Assembly: GCA_023212645.1 (NCBI GenBank)
Contig: JALBYC010000035.1
Span: forward strand, 49,883 to 113,882
DNA: 64,000 bases
From: Farysia itapuensis
Lineage: Eukaryota > Basidiomycota > Ustilaginomycetes > Ustilaginales > Ustilaginaceae
Direction: 5' to 3'
Of the stretch, positions 1-9,627 are shown piece after piece. The notes under the pieces were generated by a model, which saw nothing but the letters and a program-made list of their open reading frames with translations, was not told the origin of the DNA and ran no database searches. Within the stretch, counting starts at the first letter, position 1, and each line of letters starts with the position of its first letter. Both the position numbers and the translations under genes were made by a program.

Positions 1-2885
1 CACAGATCTTTGAAGCGCGAGCTGTTGAGTTCCCGGTCGATGACTTCCTGGATTTCGTACGGCAGCAATCCACGCCCGGCAATGTGGTGCGTAATGGCCA
101 GCGAGTGTCGCCACAAACGGAACGGCTCGACCGGCATAGCATTCCCCTCCAGCTCGGCAGGATCCAACCCGTCATCACCGTAGATGAACTGGACTACACC
201 GCCGACCGAGTTTCGCACAGAGAGATCGTAGTGGGTGGACAGATCTTCCAGCGCCTTCATCAGACGTCGCTGCATGTACCCCGTCTCGGCCGTCTTGACC
301 GCGGTATCGACCAGTCCCTCTCGACCTGAAATGGCGTGGAACAGAAACTCGGTCGGGGTGAGACCTGAAAAGAACGAGTTGCGCACAAAGCCCTTGGAAG
401 GTGGATCCTTTGATTTTTTGGCAAAGTGCGGCAGAGAGCGGTCCTGAAAGCCGTTGGGCACTCGTGATCCGGAGATGATCTGCTGACCTACACAGGCCAC
501 CATCTGAGCGACATTGATCTTGCTTCCTTTGGAGCCACAGACGGCCATGACGAGCGGCGCATTGTGTCGACTCAGCTCAGTCATGCAGATTTCACCGACG
601 TCGCTTCGCACTCCGGACAGCACGCCGGAAATCATGTTTTCCAGCGTCTGCTCTTGGTCGCAGCCAGGTAGGTTTTCCAGCTTGCCGTGTTTGGCTTTCT
701 CGATCAGGTCCAGACATTCTGCGTAGGCGATTTCGACTTTGGCATCTTTGGTGTTGCGCAGCTTGGGTCCGGGGATCACATCGTTGATGCCGAGCGAAAA
801 GCCCTGGTTGGCCAGCCAACGAGCACATGTTTTGGCAAGCCTGTTCATGGCTGTGATAGCAGCATCCGGGCCGTAATCTCGCAGCATGACACCAAACACC
901 GAGTTCTTCTTGCCGTCTCCGACGGTGGACTTGTCAAAGACACCGCACATGACCTCGCTGTTGACAATAACCAGCCAGCCATCGTTGGGGGACATGTCAC
1001 GCGGATGACCTGGCTCAGGCTTTTCAAACGTCCTGCACTGTGCTTCGAGGTTGACGAGGTTCGGACTCTTGCGATTGGGTCGAATGAGACACGACATGAC
1101 CTGTTTCCCCGTCCACAGCCGTACTGGCTTTTGTATCGCAGGCGGTGGAATGTCAATGTGCAAGTCGGCATCGGCAAAGTAGCTGCAGATCTGGGAGAAC
1201 TGCGCGCGGTCAAAGAATCGATCGCGCTTGGAGATGAGGTAGGATGCCGTGATAAAGTCTTGAATGGCGGCAATGATGGGTTCGCCGTTTCGAGGGGTTA
1301 CCATGTTGTGCTTGACGCCCATCAGAATGGTAGCTTCCGTCCTGGCTTCTTCGGTCTGTGGGACGTGCATGTTCATCTCGTCACCGTCAAAATCGGCATT
1401 GTAAGGGTTGCAAGCGCACTCGTTGAGCCGGAAAGTCCTCCATGGCCGAATCTTGGCGCGATGCGACATGATGGACAGCTTGTGCAGCGAGGGCTGTCGA
1501 TTAAAGAGCACAATATCGCCATCGCGAATGTGTCGTTCGACAATGTCACCCACGCGAAGCTTTTGGGCGAGCTCTGCCCGCAGGCCGGGGAATTTGAGGA
1601 ACCGTTTGAAGCCCGTCTTGCCATCCATGAGGTAATTTGCGCCGGGGTGAATGTCGGTACCGTTGTGCACCGCTGCACGAAGCTGTTCAATGTTGTGCTC
1701 GAAGACGCGCTCCGGATAGGTAAGAATCTTGGCGACTCTTTGTGGAACGGCGACTTCGTCGATCTTGAGATTGGGATCGGGACCAATGACGGTTCGACCG
1801 GAAAAGTCGACACGCTTACCGGAGAGATTGCCACGGAATCGGCCCTGCTTTCCCTTGAGTCGCTGGCAGAATCCACGACTGGGCTTCTGGCCGGGCTGAA
1901 CAGGTACGCCTGGAAGTTCTGAGTTGATGTAGAGTGCAACAGTAAGTTGCAAGAACTCCCACTGTTGTACGAGCTGACTGGTTGTGGTGCCCTTGCCACC
2001 TTTGACGAGTCCGAGCTTGAGGAGACTGTTGGTAAAGATGATTTCGGTGAGCTTGATGGTGACGTCGTCTTCGTTGGTAGCGCCATCTTGGGCCACCGAG
2101 GGTCGAATGCAGACCGGGGGAACACAGATGTACTGCCAGATATACTCTTCTGGTCGACCAAACTCTGGTCTGAGACCGAGCAGCTCGCAATCCTCATCCG
2201 AGATTCTCTTGAACAGGTCTAGAGCTTTGAGCGGGTTGAGGTCTTCTTGTGCCTTGTTGAGATGAGGTGTGATGTCGCCGTTGCCCATCTTGACGTTGGT
2301 GGAGAAGGAGGCTTTGAACTCTTCATGCTCTACCGCCGTCTTTTTCGCGCGGAACTTTTCGTGAACAATCTTGAGTTGGCCTTGCTTCTTGACAGTGCCG
2401 TTGGTGTAGCCACACTTGGGACAGTACAGCACCTTTCTTGCAATCGTATTGACTGCCTTGAACGCCTTTGTCCTCTCCAGATTCTCGAGGTTGGGCCGTC
2501 GAAAGCGGCGCAAGAACTTGCGTCGATCCGTCTCCTCCAGCAACACAGTTGCACAGTTCTTACAGATGCTTTGCAGGATAGCAACAGTGTGTTTGAAGAA
2601 TCCGACGTGGAAGACGGGGAGGACGAGTTTGATGTAGCCGTAGTGACCTACACAGTCTGCCATTTTGAGGTGACATGTCTCGCAGAGGGAATTTTTGTCC
2701 GAGACACCCAGTCGTCGATCGAGGGTGCCGTTGGCTACGGGTTTGCGCTCTGCCTCTCCAATGGTATATAGATCGCGGGTGGTGACTTCGATCTCAGACA
2801 TGTTGACAATGTCCTGTTTGGAGAGCACACCAAACTGGATGTGCTTGATCTTTTTGGGCGCATCCTGGGAGACGAGCTGCTTCAT
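1..2885 (-). CDS. RPC1: DNA-directed RNA polymerase III largest subunit (Rpc1/Rpc160), 5' part
   Basis: Catalytic largest subunit of nuclear RNA polymerase III, which makes tRNA, 5S rRNA and U6. An open frame reads without introns from the ATG at 2885 to the left edge (about 961 codons of a usual ~1400), so the C-terminal third lies outside the window. The N-terminus MKQLVSQDAPKKIKHIQFGV matches the Rpc160 family, followed by the zinc-binding clamp Cys residues (CETCHLKMADCVGHYGYIK). The active-site loop NADFDGDEMN lies near residue 495 (about 1378-1407), with the three Asp that hold catalytic magnesium. The bridge and funnel region and the SKGFVRNSFFSG and GREGLVDTAVKTAETGYM signatures are intact. 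An in-frame stop just upstream fixes the start. The gene diverges from the UCS gene, with 291 bp between starts. Identity rests on Pol III-like residues rather than Pol I or II ones. Confidence 0.97.
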   Translation of the reverse strand, partial: MKQLVSQDAPKKIKHIQFGVLSKQDIVNMSEIEVTTRDLYTIGEAERKPVANGTLDRRLGVSDKNSLCETCHLKMADCVGHYGYIKLVLPVFHVGFFKHTVAILQSICKNCATVLLEETDRRKFLRRFRRPNLENLERTKAFKAVNTIARKVLYCPKCGYTNGTVKKQGQLKIVHEKFRAKKTAVEHEEFKASFSTNVKMGNGDITPHLNKAQEDLNPLKALDLFKRISDEDCELLGLRPEFGRPEEYIWQYICVPPVCIRPSVAQDGATNEDDVTIKLTEIIFTNSLLKLGLVKGGKGTTTSQLVQQWEFLQLTVALYINSELPGVPVQPGQKPSRGFCQRLKGKQGRFRGNLSGKRVDFSGRTVIGPDPNLKIDEVAVPQRVAKILTYPERVFEHNIEQLRAAVHNGTDIHPGANYLMDGKTGFKRFLKFPGLRAELAQKLRVGDIVERHIRDGDIVLFNRQPSLHKLSIMSHRAKIRPWRTFRLNECACNPYNADFDGDEMNMHVPQTEEARTEATILMGVKHNMVTPRNGEPIIAAIQDFITASYLISKRDRFFDRAQFSQICSYFADADLHIDIPPPAIQKPVRLWTGKQVMSCLIRPNRKSPNLVNLEAQCRTFEKPEPGHPRDMSPNDGWLVIVNSEVMCGVFDKSTVGDGKKNSVFGVMLRDYGPDAAITAMNRLAKTCARWLANQGFSLGINDVIPGPKLRNTKDAKVEIAYAECLDLIEKAKHGKLENLPGCDQEQTLENMISGVLSGVRSDVGEICMTELSRHNAPLVMAVCGSKGSKINVAQMVACVGQQIISGSRVPNGFQDRSLPHFAKKSKDPPSKGFVRNSFFSGLTPTEFLFHAISGREGLVDTAVKTAETGYMQRRLMKALEDLSTHYDLSVRNSVGGVVQFIYGDDGLDPAELEGNAMPVEPFRLWRHSLAITHHIAGRGLLPYEIQEVIDRELNSSRFKDL

Positions 2886-3176
2886 CGTGTGGGCAAGCAG
2901 TATGTGGGTGTCAGTATGTCGCTATGGATCGCTATGCATTGCGCAGGGCAGCAAGAGCGGAACTCGATCCGATAGCGAGGACGAGGAAGAGAGGCATCGT
3001 CACACTCAACGCTCAGCCTGTCCAGCAACACGAAAATCTCAAAAAATTCTTCGCAGCAAAAGGTGTTAGAGTGGTACGCCGTGTTCCGGATTCCGAGTTC
3101 CGAGGCTGGAAGAAAGGCACCAAAGTAACACTTTCTCGACAAGCCAAAGACACTCTAGACACTCTCCACTGCAACG

Positions 3177-5663
3177 ATGCAGGAGCTCGTGGCCAAGATA
3201 AGAGACTTTGCCATATCAGACGATCCCTTGTCCACAGCCACTGCCGAGCTGTTTATCGATGCTTTCAAACCGTTGACTGATGTCAAGCCTACGGAGCTTG
3301 AATCTGCCAGGCAAGCTCGAAGTTCGGCCCTGGTATCGCTTGCCACCCGGTCGTCTTCGGCTGCCATCGCGGCGGGCAAGAGCAAGCGAGGGGACGAAGA
3401 TTTGCCTTCTCTTCTGACTCCCTTGATACGCATGAGACTGGCAGACACGGCACCGTCCAGCCTCCTTTCAGCGCTCCGCTTTCTCTCGTCCTTCTTCAGT
3501 GTCTCTCCAACCGATGCTCAATCCATCATTTCGGCCGACGGTATTCTCGACCTCGTCCTCGAAGCTCCGGAAGCATGCAACCCGTCTTCCCACGCGGCGG
3601 AAGAAAAGGAGAAGAGGCTGATACAGTATTCGTTGGCAGACATGCTCTCCTCTGCGTCCAACAGCACCGCTACTCGCAAGTACCTCTCGCAACAGCAGAA
3701 CGTCCTGGACTGGCTCGACATCCATTCTGTCCCAAGAAATTCCACAAAGCTAGGCGACAATGCACCATGGTGGAAATCGGGTGAGCAGGTCGCCGTGGTC
3801 GCTGGGCTATGCGACTTGAAGCTGGGACAAGCACTTGCCGTGCAGGCAAACGAAGACTTTACCGCTTCCCTGACCTCCTCCTCCGCATCCAAACCTCTGT
3901 CTAGAGAGCAGCATCTCGAATCTGTCGCCAAGGCCAAATTCGAACGTCGTCGGAAGGATAACGCGCTGTACGACGTTGTACGCCACGAGCTCTGCTCCAG
4001 AACTGTCCAAGATACAGCAGATCCAGAAGAAACGGATGTGCTGCGTCAGGTGCGCTCGAGCTGCTACGAGGCGCTGACCTGGCTGACGGTTCAGGCCGCC
4101 TTCAAAGCTAGACTAGCAGCTGACACCGACCTGCTCAAAGTGGTCTGCAAGGCCTACACCGCTCCACCGAGGGTGTCAGCGTCAGATCATGTCGGAAAGT
4201 CTGACGTGGACAACGGTGACGGTGCACTGCAACTGTCGCTCGTCACCATTCTCGGCAACCTGACCGCGTACAAACCGCAACTGACTGACGAACAGAAGCA
4301 AATCTCCCGGCTGAGGAACTTTGCTTCTGCACAGGGGCAGAAGGACAGTCCGACAGCTGCGGAGGAGCAAGATGATGCAGATGTGCTTGAGAGCGATCCC
4401 GCCGTGGAGCAGAGATGTGCCGCGGTAGTCGACGCTCAAGGAGCAGAGATGATCTGTGCGATTGCAACGGCGGGGAACCGTGCCGGTACTGGATCAGTGC
4501 CCTTGAACGCGAGCAAGGCCGTACGCGAAGCGACGGCGAAAGCACTCCTCTCGCTCCTGACCAAGCAGGATCGAGTCCTCCGTGGGCGTGTGGTTCAGCA
4601 GGGCGGTATGAGAGCCCTACTCGCACTTTCAGCGCCCGTCTTCCACACATTGAACACAACCGGCAGTGCACAACAATCTAGCCCTGCGGTGTTTGGTGCT
4701 TCGTACAGCGATGTCACTCCCGACGATCTGGTGCCTTTGCAGGGACTTTGCAAGATATTGATCTCTCTCAACCCAGCAGCCCTCTTTCCGTCACAAGAGA
4801 GCGCAATCGCTGTTATCCCACTAATTGCCAGCGTTGTGCTATGTCCGGCGGCCCACAGGTTGCAAACCTTCGAGGCATTGTTAGCACTGACCAACTTAGC
4901 GTCTATCTCGCCCAGCGTCGCGCTGCAAGTCGCCCATTGCAGGTCATCAAGCTCGACGCAGTCTGATGCAACAAGCACGGCCGACTTTAGCGAGGGAACA
5001 GTCCTGCGGTGGGCGAGCGAGACACTGGTCGTAGAAGACCACGGTATGCTGAGAAGGGCCATTATCGAGCTGCTTGTCAACCTCTGCCAAGTGGAAAAAG
5101 TGTTTGACTTCCTCACCACGCCTCTAGGGACGACGCACGAGGATTCTCACGAGGAAAAAGGCATGGACAGGTTCACACTGCGACTCAAGATCCTTCTTTC
5201 CGCGAGCGAGGCAGATGACGCAGATGACGATGGCGATTCCTCCGTACCGACACGCCTGGCTAGTCTAGCGTTGCTCGCTATGATGACAGAGTCCGCAGCT
5301 GTCATCCGCACGCTTCTCGGATTCAAAAACACCCTTCCCGTCCTGCTTGCCACTATCACGGCCAGCAGCGAAGCTGGAGACTCTGGAAAGGAATCAATGG
5401 ATGCACTGAATTTAGGCCTGCGTGCAGCGTACACGCTCTTCAACCTCGTACAGCACCTCACGACAGTCGACGGCGATAGTCCTACCGGTGGACTGGACAA
5501 GGTAGCGCTGGAGAAGGGCTTGCAGTCCACAGTGGCCGTTCACGTAGCCAGCATCAAGTCTGCGGACGAATCTGCACCATCGCCAGCGGTCAAAGACGCT
5601 ACAACCGCGTTGCTGCAAGTCCTGCTCGAGTTACTAAAGCTAACCAAACAGCTATCCACATAA
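3177..5663 (+). CDS. UCS-domain myosin chaperone (UNC-45/She4/Rng3/Cro1 family)
   Basis: Intron-less 828-residue protein made almost wholly of armadillo-like helical repeats. The C-terminal half carries a UCS signature, LQTFEALLALTNLAS near residue 565, and the middle contains the family's conserved block around KAYTAPPRVSASDHV and VTILGNLTAYKP. Fungal UCS proteins (yeast She4, fission yeast Rng3) fold and stabilise myosin motor domains, acting in cytokinesis, endocytosis and polar growth; that role is inferred from family. No TPR domain precedes the repeats, as is usual for fungal members and unlike animal UNC-45. Acidic low-complexity stretches near residues 400 and 685 are probably loops. 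It shares a 291-bp divergent promoter region with RPC1. Length agrees with fungal relatives (700-900 residues). Confidence 0.85.
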   Translation: MQELVAKIRDFAISDDPLSTATAELFIDAFKPLTDVKPTELESARQARSSALVSLATRSSSAAIAAGKSKRGDEDLPSLLTPLIRMRLADTAPSSLLSALRFLSSFFSVSPTDAQSIISADGILDLVLEAPEACNPSSHAAEEKEKRLIQYSLADMLSSASNSTATRKYLSQQQNVLDWLDIHSVPRNSTKLGDNAPWWKSGEQVAVVAGLCDLKLGQALAVQANEDFTASLTSSSASKPLSREQHLESVAKAKFERRRKDNALYDVVRHELCSRTVQDTADPEETDVLRQVRSSCYEALTWLTVQAAFKARLAADTDLLKVVCKAYTAPPRVSASDHVGKSDVDNGDGALQLSLVTILGNLTAYKPQLTDEQKQISRLRNFASAQGQKDSPTAAEEQDDADVLESDPAVEQRCAAVVDAQGAEMICAIATAGNRAGTGSVPLNASKAVREATAKALLSLLTKQDRVLRGRVVQQGGMRALLALSAPVFHTLNTTGSAQQSSPAVFGASYSDVTPDDLVPLQGLCKILISLNPAALFPSQESAIAVIPLIASVVLCPAAHRLQTFEALLALTNLASISPSVALQVAHCRSSSSTQSDATSTADFSEGTVLRWASETLVVEDHGMLRRAIIELLVNLCQVEKVFDFLTTPLGTTHEDSHEEKGMDRFTLRLKILLSASEADDADDDGDSSVPTRLASLALLAMMTESAAVIRTLLGFKNTLPVLLATITASSEAGDSGKESMDALNLGLRAAYTLFNLVQHLTTVDGDSPTGGLDKVALEKGLQSTVAVHVASIKSADESAPSPAVKDATTALLQVLLELLKLTKQLST

Positions 5664-5748
5664 CCCGCATCTCATGATGATCCAATGAAACAGATTGCAG
5701 CGTACAAGTACAGTTGGTCGTCACAAGGAGCGCGAGTAGTGTGGTTGA

Positions 5749-8700
5749 TTATTTTAGGTGGAGTTTGGAATGAGTCTGGTCGTCCTCGTCCTCGTTATCA
5801 GACTCTGACATCAGGGCGCGGTGGGCTCGGGTATCGTACTGATCCTTGAGACTGTCGAAACCACGCAAGGCTGTTTGTCCCACCAGATCCTGAACGATGA
5901 TCTTGAATCTGTCCAGCTGGGACACGAGCGAGATGGCGGCCATCTGTGCCGTCGAGTAACGCATGTACATGGGATCGTGCAGGACGCTCCAACTCAGGAT
6001 CGTATCGCCCTCCATGTCTTCAATCGGTGCGGCCTGGCCTGCTTTGGTCGGTAGACGGCGACGACGACGCAGACGTGAGGCAATCTTGAGATTCTTGTAC
6101 GAATACCGCAAGAAGTTTTCCAAGAGGCTGAAATGGCAGTGATTCAAACGCTCGCCACTGCGGAGGGATTTGGAGAGTAGGTCAAAGGTGAGGCAGATTT
6201 CAGAGATGAACTGAGGGTCCAGTAGCGAGGTGGAAGCGGAAATGGCCGAGTCCCAGTCAACGTCTGCGTCCTGCGCTGAGTTTGCGTGCTTTGTGCTGGT
6301 GGTCTGAGGCAACGAAGACGGGACCTCGAAAGAGCGCACAGAGATGGCGAGCGACCCGAGAGCCTCCAGTAGTGTAGCCTGAATGCCGGCCAGCTCCGAG
6401 TATCGTTCGACTGGCCATCGTCCACGAATCTGAAAGTCCAACGATGCCATGCCGATCTGCGCTCCCAACCCGGCAACTTGAGCGTGGGCAGCCATGAACT
6501 GCGCGCGAATCGCCGGTTCCCGCTGCTTCCACACTTGATCTTCATCGTCGTCCTTGAGCTCTTTGCCGGCGGGGTGATCTGCTGTACTCTCAAAGCCTTG
6601 CTGCTGATACTTTTGCTGGAGCTGCTTGTTTTTTGCGATCCAGAGTTCGGTGATGGCAATGTACAGCTCGTTCAGGTGACGTGTTGACTTGGCCAGACTC
6701 TTGCGCACCAGCATGCGGGAAGACACGGGTCGAGGGAATACCATGACGATAAAGGCAACTGCCATACCGATGATAACCAGCAATGTCCGCTTCCACGCCA
6801 CGTCAATGCCTACTCCGCTGTTGGCAAGAACAGCAAGATGAGTATCGATCCAGGAGTAGCCAGCAATAAGCACAAAGGAGACATTGGTCATGATCACGGG
6901 CAAGAGCAGAATCTTGGGAGCAAAGATCCGGAAGAAGATGAGGGGAACAAAGACGACACCGACCACAGCCGCAAGACCGTAGGGATTTCCGTCGCCTTTG
7001 CCCGTAGATATGTACCATGCAACGGCGCCGATCAGCAGACCAACGACGGTACCAGCAATTCGGGCAGCAAAGGTGAACATCATTTCTCCTCCGTGCAGCG
7101 CCAGTCCAGTCTGTGCCATGATGAGGGCCCAGATGCCTCGATGGATGTAGGCAAAATAAGCACTGTGGGGAAGCACAGTGATGATCCAGACGGCGAAAGT
7201 CGCAATACAGAAGCGAAGTGCAAAGATGCCGGTGGGCCCACTGACGAAGTAGTAGGTCCCCGCCAGTGCGCGTCCAATGCGATGCACAACCTTGGTCGGG
7301 GGAAGCGCATCAGGGTCTCGGCGGTACAATTTGGGCTCACGCTTCTTCCGCTTTTTACTGGCCGAGAGTGATGATGAAGCCTTTTCCTCATCCGAGACTC
7401 TCGTGTGGGCCGTGTCTTGATCTTCCGAGTCCGACTCATTGTGGTCTAGATCGTGTGTAGAAGCAGAAGCGCTAGTGGTCTGACTGGCAGAGGTGGGAGG
7501 CGACTGGTCCTGTCTGATATCTTGGTCGATCTCGTCTTCTCGGTCAAAGTGGCCATCGCCGCTACCGAGCGTGTCCATACCTTCGGTACCACCACGTTTG
7601 CTGATGAGCACGCCGTACAGCTTGCCGAGATGCTTTGGCCACCATACCCGTTTCTTGTTGCCTCTTAGGTCGGCAATGCGGACCATCTGATCGTGCAGGT
7701 CGATCTGGATGTCGAGAATGTCTAGCAAGTTGGTGATAAAGACCAAAGAGATGTGGAGCGGACGAGCACCTGAGCGGAAGAGCTGGACGGACTGACGTGT
7801 CTGTAAAAAGTGCTCGTGAATGTCGAGATCGGGGTGCTGTGCCTGAAAGTGGTCAAGGTAAGGCTTGAGAACGGCCAGGCGATCACGCGCAAACAGGTTG
7901 GTACGAGCATCGACAAGAGCCTGTTTGGAGTTGTGCAGCTGTGTGATGATCTCGTCAATCGGACGCTTGGCTCGCCAAGAGGAATTGGCGGTCAAGTAGT
8001 CCTGAATAGCTTGAAGCGATTCAGCAGCTGCGGTGAGTGCAGGTTTGGTGGAACTGTCGAGTATGTTGAGCATACGGGATAGCGAGACATGTTGTTGTGC
8101 TTCTCCGCGCAAAATGACGCGACGAGCCTGATGGAGACTGTGCGTCTCGTGTATCTTGATGGGTTTGAGCGGTCCCTTGGTGGCTTGAATTGTGCCTCCA
8201 TGTTCACCATCGATGTCGTAGCCGTCTTGCACATCCGGTTGACCGGCCTGGTCCGACGCATGCAGCTCAGCCAGGCCAATCTGATGGTCGATATGCTTCC
8301 AGAATGAGTTGATCAGCATCAAGCGCACGGAAAGCGTGTGTGTCTTCTTCAGCATGCTCTTCATGTCGGCGGCGTTGATGTAGCCGTAGGTAAACTCCAT
8401 GCCCAAGAAGGGAGTGCTTCCTCCAATCCCTTGTTCCTGTTCTGCGATAGCCATCTGCTGAGCTTTTGCTTGGGCTATGTGAGTCTTTGCAAGCTTGGAG
8501 ATGTCATCTTCCACCTCGAGCGAGTTTTTGAGAAACTTGTCTGGTTCACTAAGTTCGTGACCGGGAGTGAGGGTCTTTGGATCAAACATGTTACCGACGG
8601 ATGAGAGTTGAGCGGCATGGAACTCGAGAAGTTGACGAGTGGATTGCAGCAACTTGATATAGTCGAGCTGCCACGAGTAAGCGAGTGTTTCGGGGAAAAC

Positions 8701-9399
8701 GAGGAATTGGGTTGCCAAACAGATGGCGAGAGAGCACCCGATAGGAATCATAAAGATCTGTCCCAGCGTATACTGCGGGAAGGGGAACAGAGGACCGTAA
8801 GAGGCCATGATGTCTGCGACAATGAGCATAAAGATGGAAGCGATCTTGAGCTTGGGCATCTTGACTTGCACCACTGCCGCCAGGTAAGCAATCAGCATGA
8901 GAAAGATACCAAACACGGCCGTTGAGCGGACGTCGAGAAAGTTGCCGCGAAAGATGGCAATTTGGTACTCGACATCTGGATTGGTCGACGTTGCGACCGA
9001 TGACTGAACACGCTGTAGGGCACTCTGAAGAATGGTTTGATTGCGAGCACGATTAGCAGCAGCCATGGCAGCACATCCCCACGCCCAGCCCACTAGCGCT
9101 CCAACAGCAATCATGCCAAAAGCTAGGATAAACAGGGGCAAGGGCATGCTCGGAGGTACCATGAGAGTAAGCATACAACCAAAGAAAGCTGCCTGTCCCA
9201 ACACGGCGAGAGAAGCATTGGGAATCATCAGCACAAAGTTGGCCCAGGATGCGACCCAGCATCTCGCCAGCAGACGGAGTGAGCGCGGCGACATGACATT
9301 GTCCATGATCCATGATGGCTTTTTGGGGGGCGATACCTTTGCGGCATCGTCTTTCGCCTGTGCGCCATCGTCCTTCGGCTTGTCCTTGTCCTTGGCCAT
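5749..9399 (-). CDS. BRE4-like / aromatic acid exporter (ArAE, FUSC-like) membrane protein
   Basis: Large polytopic membrane protein of 1216 residues from the ATG at 9399. Two membrane blocks are visible. An N-terminal set of about six helices (roughly residues 45-245, with MLTLMVPPSMPLPLFILAFG and FPFPQYTLGQIFMIPIGC) resembles the putative ER transporter 6-TM N-terminal family. A second FUSC-like set of about six helices lies near residues 725-900 (LRFCIATFAVWIITVLPHSA), followed by a DUF2421-like helical C-terminus. Yeast BRE4 belongs to this family and affects brefeldin A sensitivity; the substrate is unknown. The frame stays open to an earlier ATG at 9471, but the ATG at 9399 sits in a strong context (caccgccATGgcc) and leaves a normal 228-bp divergent promoter to the kinase gene, so it is preferred. 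An acidic Ser-rich linker separates the two blocks. Confidence 0.85.
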   Translation of the reverse strand: MAKDKDKPKDDGAQAKDDAAKVSPPKKPSWIMDNVMSPRSLRLLARCWVASWANFVLMIPNASLAVLGQAAFFGCMLTLMVPPSMPLPLFILAFGMIAVGALVGWAWGCAAMAAANRARNQTILQSALQRVQSSVATSTNPDVEYQIAIFRGNFLDVRSTAVFGIFLMLIAYLAAVVQVKMPKLKIASIFMLIVADIMASYGPLFPFPQYTLGQIFMIPIGCSLAICLATQFLVFPETLAYSWQLDYIKLLQSTRQLLEFHAAQLSSVGNMFDPKTLTPGHELSEPDKFLKNSLEVEDDISKLAKTHIAQAKAQQMAIAEQEQGIGGSTPFLGMEFTYGYINAADMKSMLKKTHTLSVRLMLINSFWKHIDHQIGLAELHASDQAGQPDVQDGYDIDGEHGGTIQATKGPLKPIKIHETHSLHQARRVILRGEAQQHVSLSRMLNILDSSTKPALTAAAESLQAIQDYLTANSSWRAKRPIDEIITQLHNSKQALVDARTNLFARDRLAVLKPYLDHFQAQHPDLDIHEHFLQTRQSVQLFRSGARPLHISLVFITNLLDILDIQIDLHDQMVRIADLRGNKKRVWWPKHLGKLYGVLISKRGGTEGMDTLGSGDGHFDREDEIDQDIRQDQSPPTSASQTTSASASTHDLDHNESDSEDQDTAHTRVSDEEKASSSLSASKKRKKREPKLYRRDPDALPPTKVVHRIGRALAGTYYFVSGPTGIFALRFCIATFAVWIITVLPHSAYFAYIHRGIWALIMAQTGLALHGGEMMFTFAARIAGTVVGLLIGAVAWYISTGKGDGNPYGLAAVVGVVFVPLIFFRIFAPKILLLPVIMTNVSFVLIAGYSWIDTHLAVLANSGVGIDVAWKRTLLVIIGMAVAFIVMVFPRPVSSRMLVRKSLAKSTRHLNELYIAITELWIAKNKQLQQKYQQQGFESTADHPAGKELKDDDEDQVWKQREPAIRAQFMAAHAQVAGLGAQIGMASLDFQIRGRWPVERYSELAGIQATLLEALGSLAISVRSFEVPSSLPQTTSTKHANSAQDADVDWDSAISASTSLLDPQFISEICLTFDLLSKSLRSGERLNHCHFSLLENFLRYSYKNLKIASRLRRRRRLPTKAGQAAPIEDMEGDTILSWSVLHDPMYMRYSTAQMAAISLVSQLDRFKIIVQDLVGQTALRGFDSLKDQYDTRAHRALMSESDNEDEDDQTHSKLHLK

Positions 9400-9627
9400 G
9401 GCGGTGATGGTGGTGGTCAGCAACAAACAAACAAAACATCGGAACCCGAGTTCCGGTGAAAATGGATTCAATTGTTAGAGTGGTGATCGTCGCTTTCACA
9501 GCTGTGCGGGTGCGGCGTGTCCGCAATGTGAATGTCCGACCGCGTTTTGGCTAAAAATGGATGGCGGCGGTGGAGGTGCAACTGCGCAGAGCACCACCAT
9601 CCTATCAGTCAGCTCCCACCCTTGGAC

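Noticed and set aside
687..1922. 411-codon plus-strand frame over RPC1
   Set aside because: The opposite strand encodes a continuous RNA polymerase III subunit with catalytic motifs; the plus frame has no recognisable domain.
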